Origin: Beroe ovata
Taxonomy: Eukaryota; Ctenophora; Nuda; Beroida; Beroidae
Direction of reading: 5' to 3'
DNA length: 44,787 nucleotides
NCBI GenBank assembly: GCA_946803715.1
Contig: CAMPET010000212.1
Coordinates: forward strand, 84,582 to 129,368
Below the pieces are notes generated by a model that made no database searches, was not told the origin of the DNA, and saw only the letters and a list, made by a program, of their open reading frames with translations. This document shows, piece by piece, positions 44,468 through 44,787 of the stretch. A program made the position numbers and the translations under genes. How positions within the stretch are numbered: the first letter of the stretch is position 1; each line of letters opens with the position of its first letter.

Positions 44468-44787
44468 GTACTACAAAAATTGGCATGTTTCCATGTTTTT
44501 GTCGCATTTTGTCGCAAACTACAGTCCAGTTGTCCACTCTCGAATCTCTTTACTTTGTCACATGAGACTATGGTGTTGAAGTGACAAAATAACATCATAG
44601 TTATATAGCATCCTCGTGACAGTTTAGTTTCTATTGCATTATCCATGTTTGCTGGTTCATATATGAGTATGAGTTCCTACTATCTAGATTCTAGGGTATA
44701 TCGCGTTACAGTGATACCTACTGATGTTATGAATCTAGAAATTAAGTTTCGGTTTGTTATTTTGATTTTGTTGTGATTCATTTTAGA
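44468..44787 (+). mobile_element. Second LINE copy, 5' part, running off the window
   Basis: All 320 bases align without gaps to 36437-36756, with six substitutions (about 98% identical). An N at 44467 joins it to unrelated sequence, so its left boundary is an assembly join. The window ends exactly where ORF1 would open. Confidence 0.92.

Noticed and set aside
1-44787. CRISPR array, bacterial operon, tRNA or rRNA genes
   Set aside because: Tandem repeats here have no spacer structure, genes are intron-split and animal-type, and no complete tRNA cloverleaf or rRNA segment was recognised by eye.

Overview
The window is animal nuclear DNA, most likely from an invertebrate. It holds a DM-domain (DMRT) gene, a family known only from animals. 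Genes are split by short GT-AG introns with matching phases, the background is AT-rich, (CA)n microsatellites are abundant, and there is a non-LTR retrotransposon with a zinc-finger ORF1. Single N bases or N runs mark collapsed gaps, mostly inside (CA)n tracts. The species cannot be named from the sequence.

Layout, left to right. 350-3731 (+): four-exon gene for an N-myristoylation-type, Glu/Ala/Pro/Ser-rich acidic protein resembling BASP1 in style. 4891-5657 (+): two-exon gene for a small single-pass membrane protein with a signal peptide and a cytoplasmic Cys-Glu-Gly pentapeptide repeat. 6360-7136 (-): P-loop sulfotransferase-like protein with a C-terminal membrane anchor. 7.2-14.6 kb: gene-poor, with foldbacks, tandem repeats, a dispersed repeat pair and one candidate exon. 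15021-16615 (+): four-exon gene for a secreted six-cysteine protein. 18364-22404 (+): six-exon DMRT gene with clusters of CACGTG E-boxes upstream and in two introns. 24834-25739 (-): intronless multi-pass DUF1295/steroid 5-alpha-reductase-like enzyme. 27438-28338 (-): three-exon LURP-one-related (LOR) domain protein. 29507 to about 41.9 kb (+): gene for a Ser/Thr-rich basic phosphoprotein-like product with two interchangeable first exons. Its third intron contains a sense-oriented LINE (ORF1 plus ORF2) cut by an assembly gap at 39905. 44468-44787 is the 5' part of a second, about 98% identical LINE copy running off the window.

The genes show no operon-like relationship; each looks independently transcribed. 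The most notable items are the predicted proteins with no family I recognise (the six-cysteine secreted protein, the CxEGR-tail membrane protein and the alternative-first-exon phosphoprotein), the E-box clustering at the DMRT locus, the UAAUG stop/start overlap in the LINE, an ORF1 that opens at a splice-acceptor-like site without an ATG, and several near-perfect foldbacks.

All exon joins were made by eye from splice consensus and phase. No transcript or database evidence was available.
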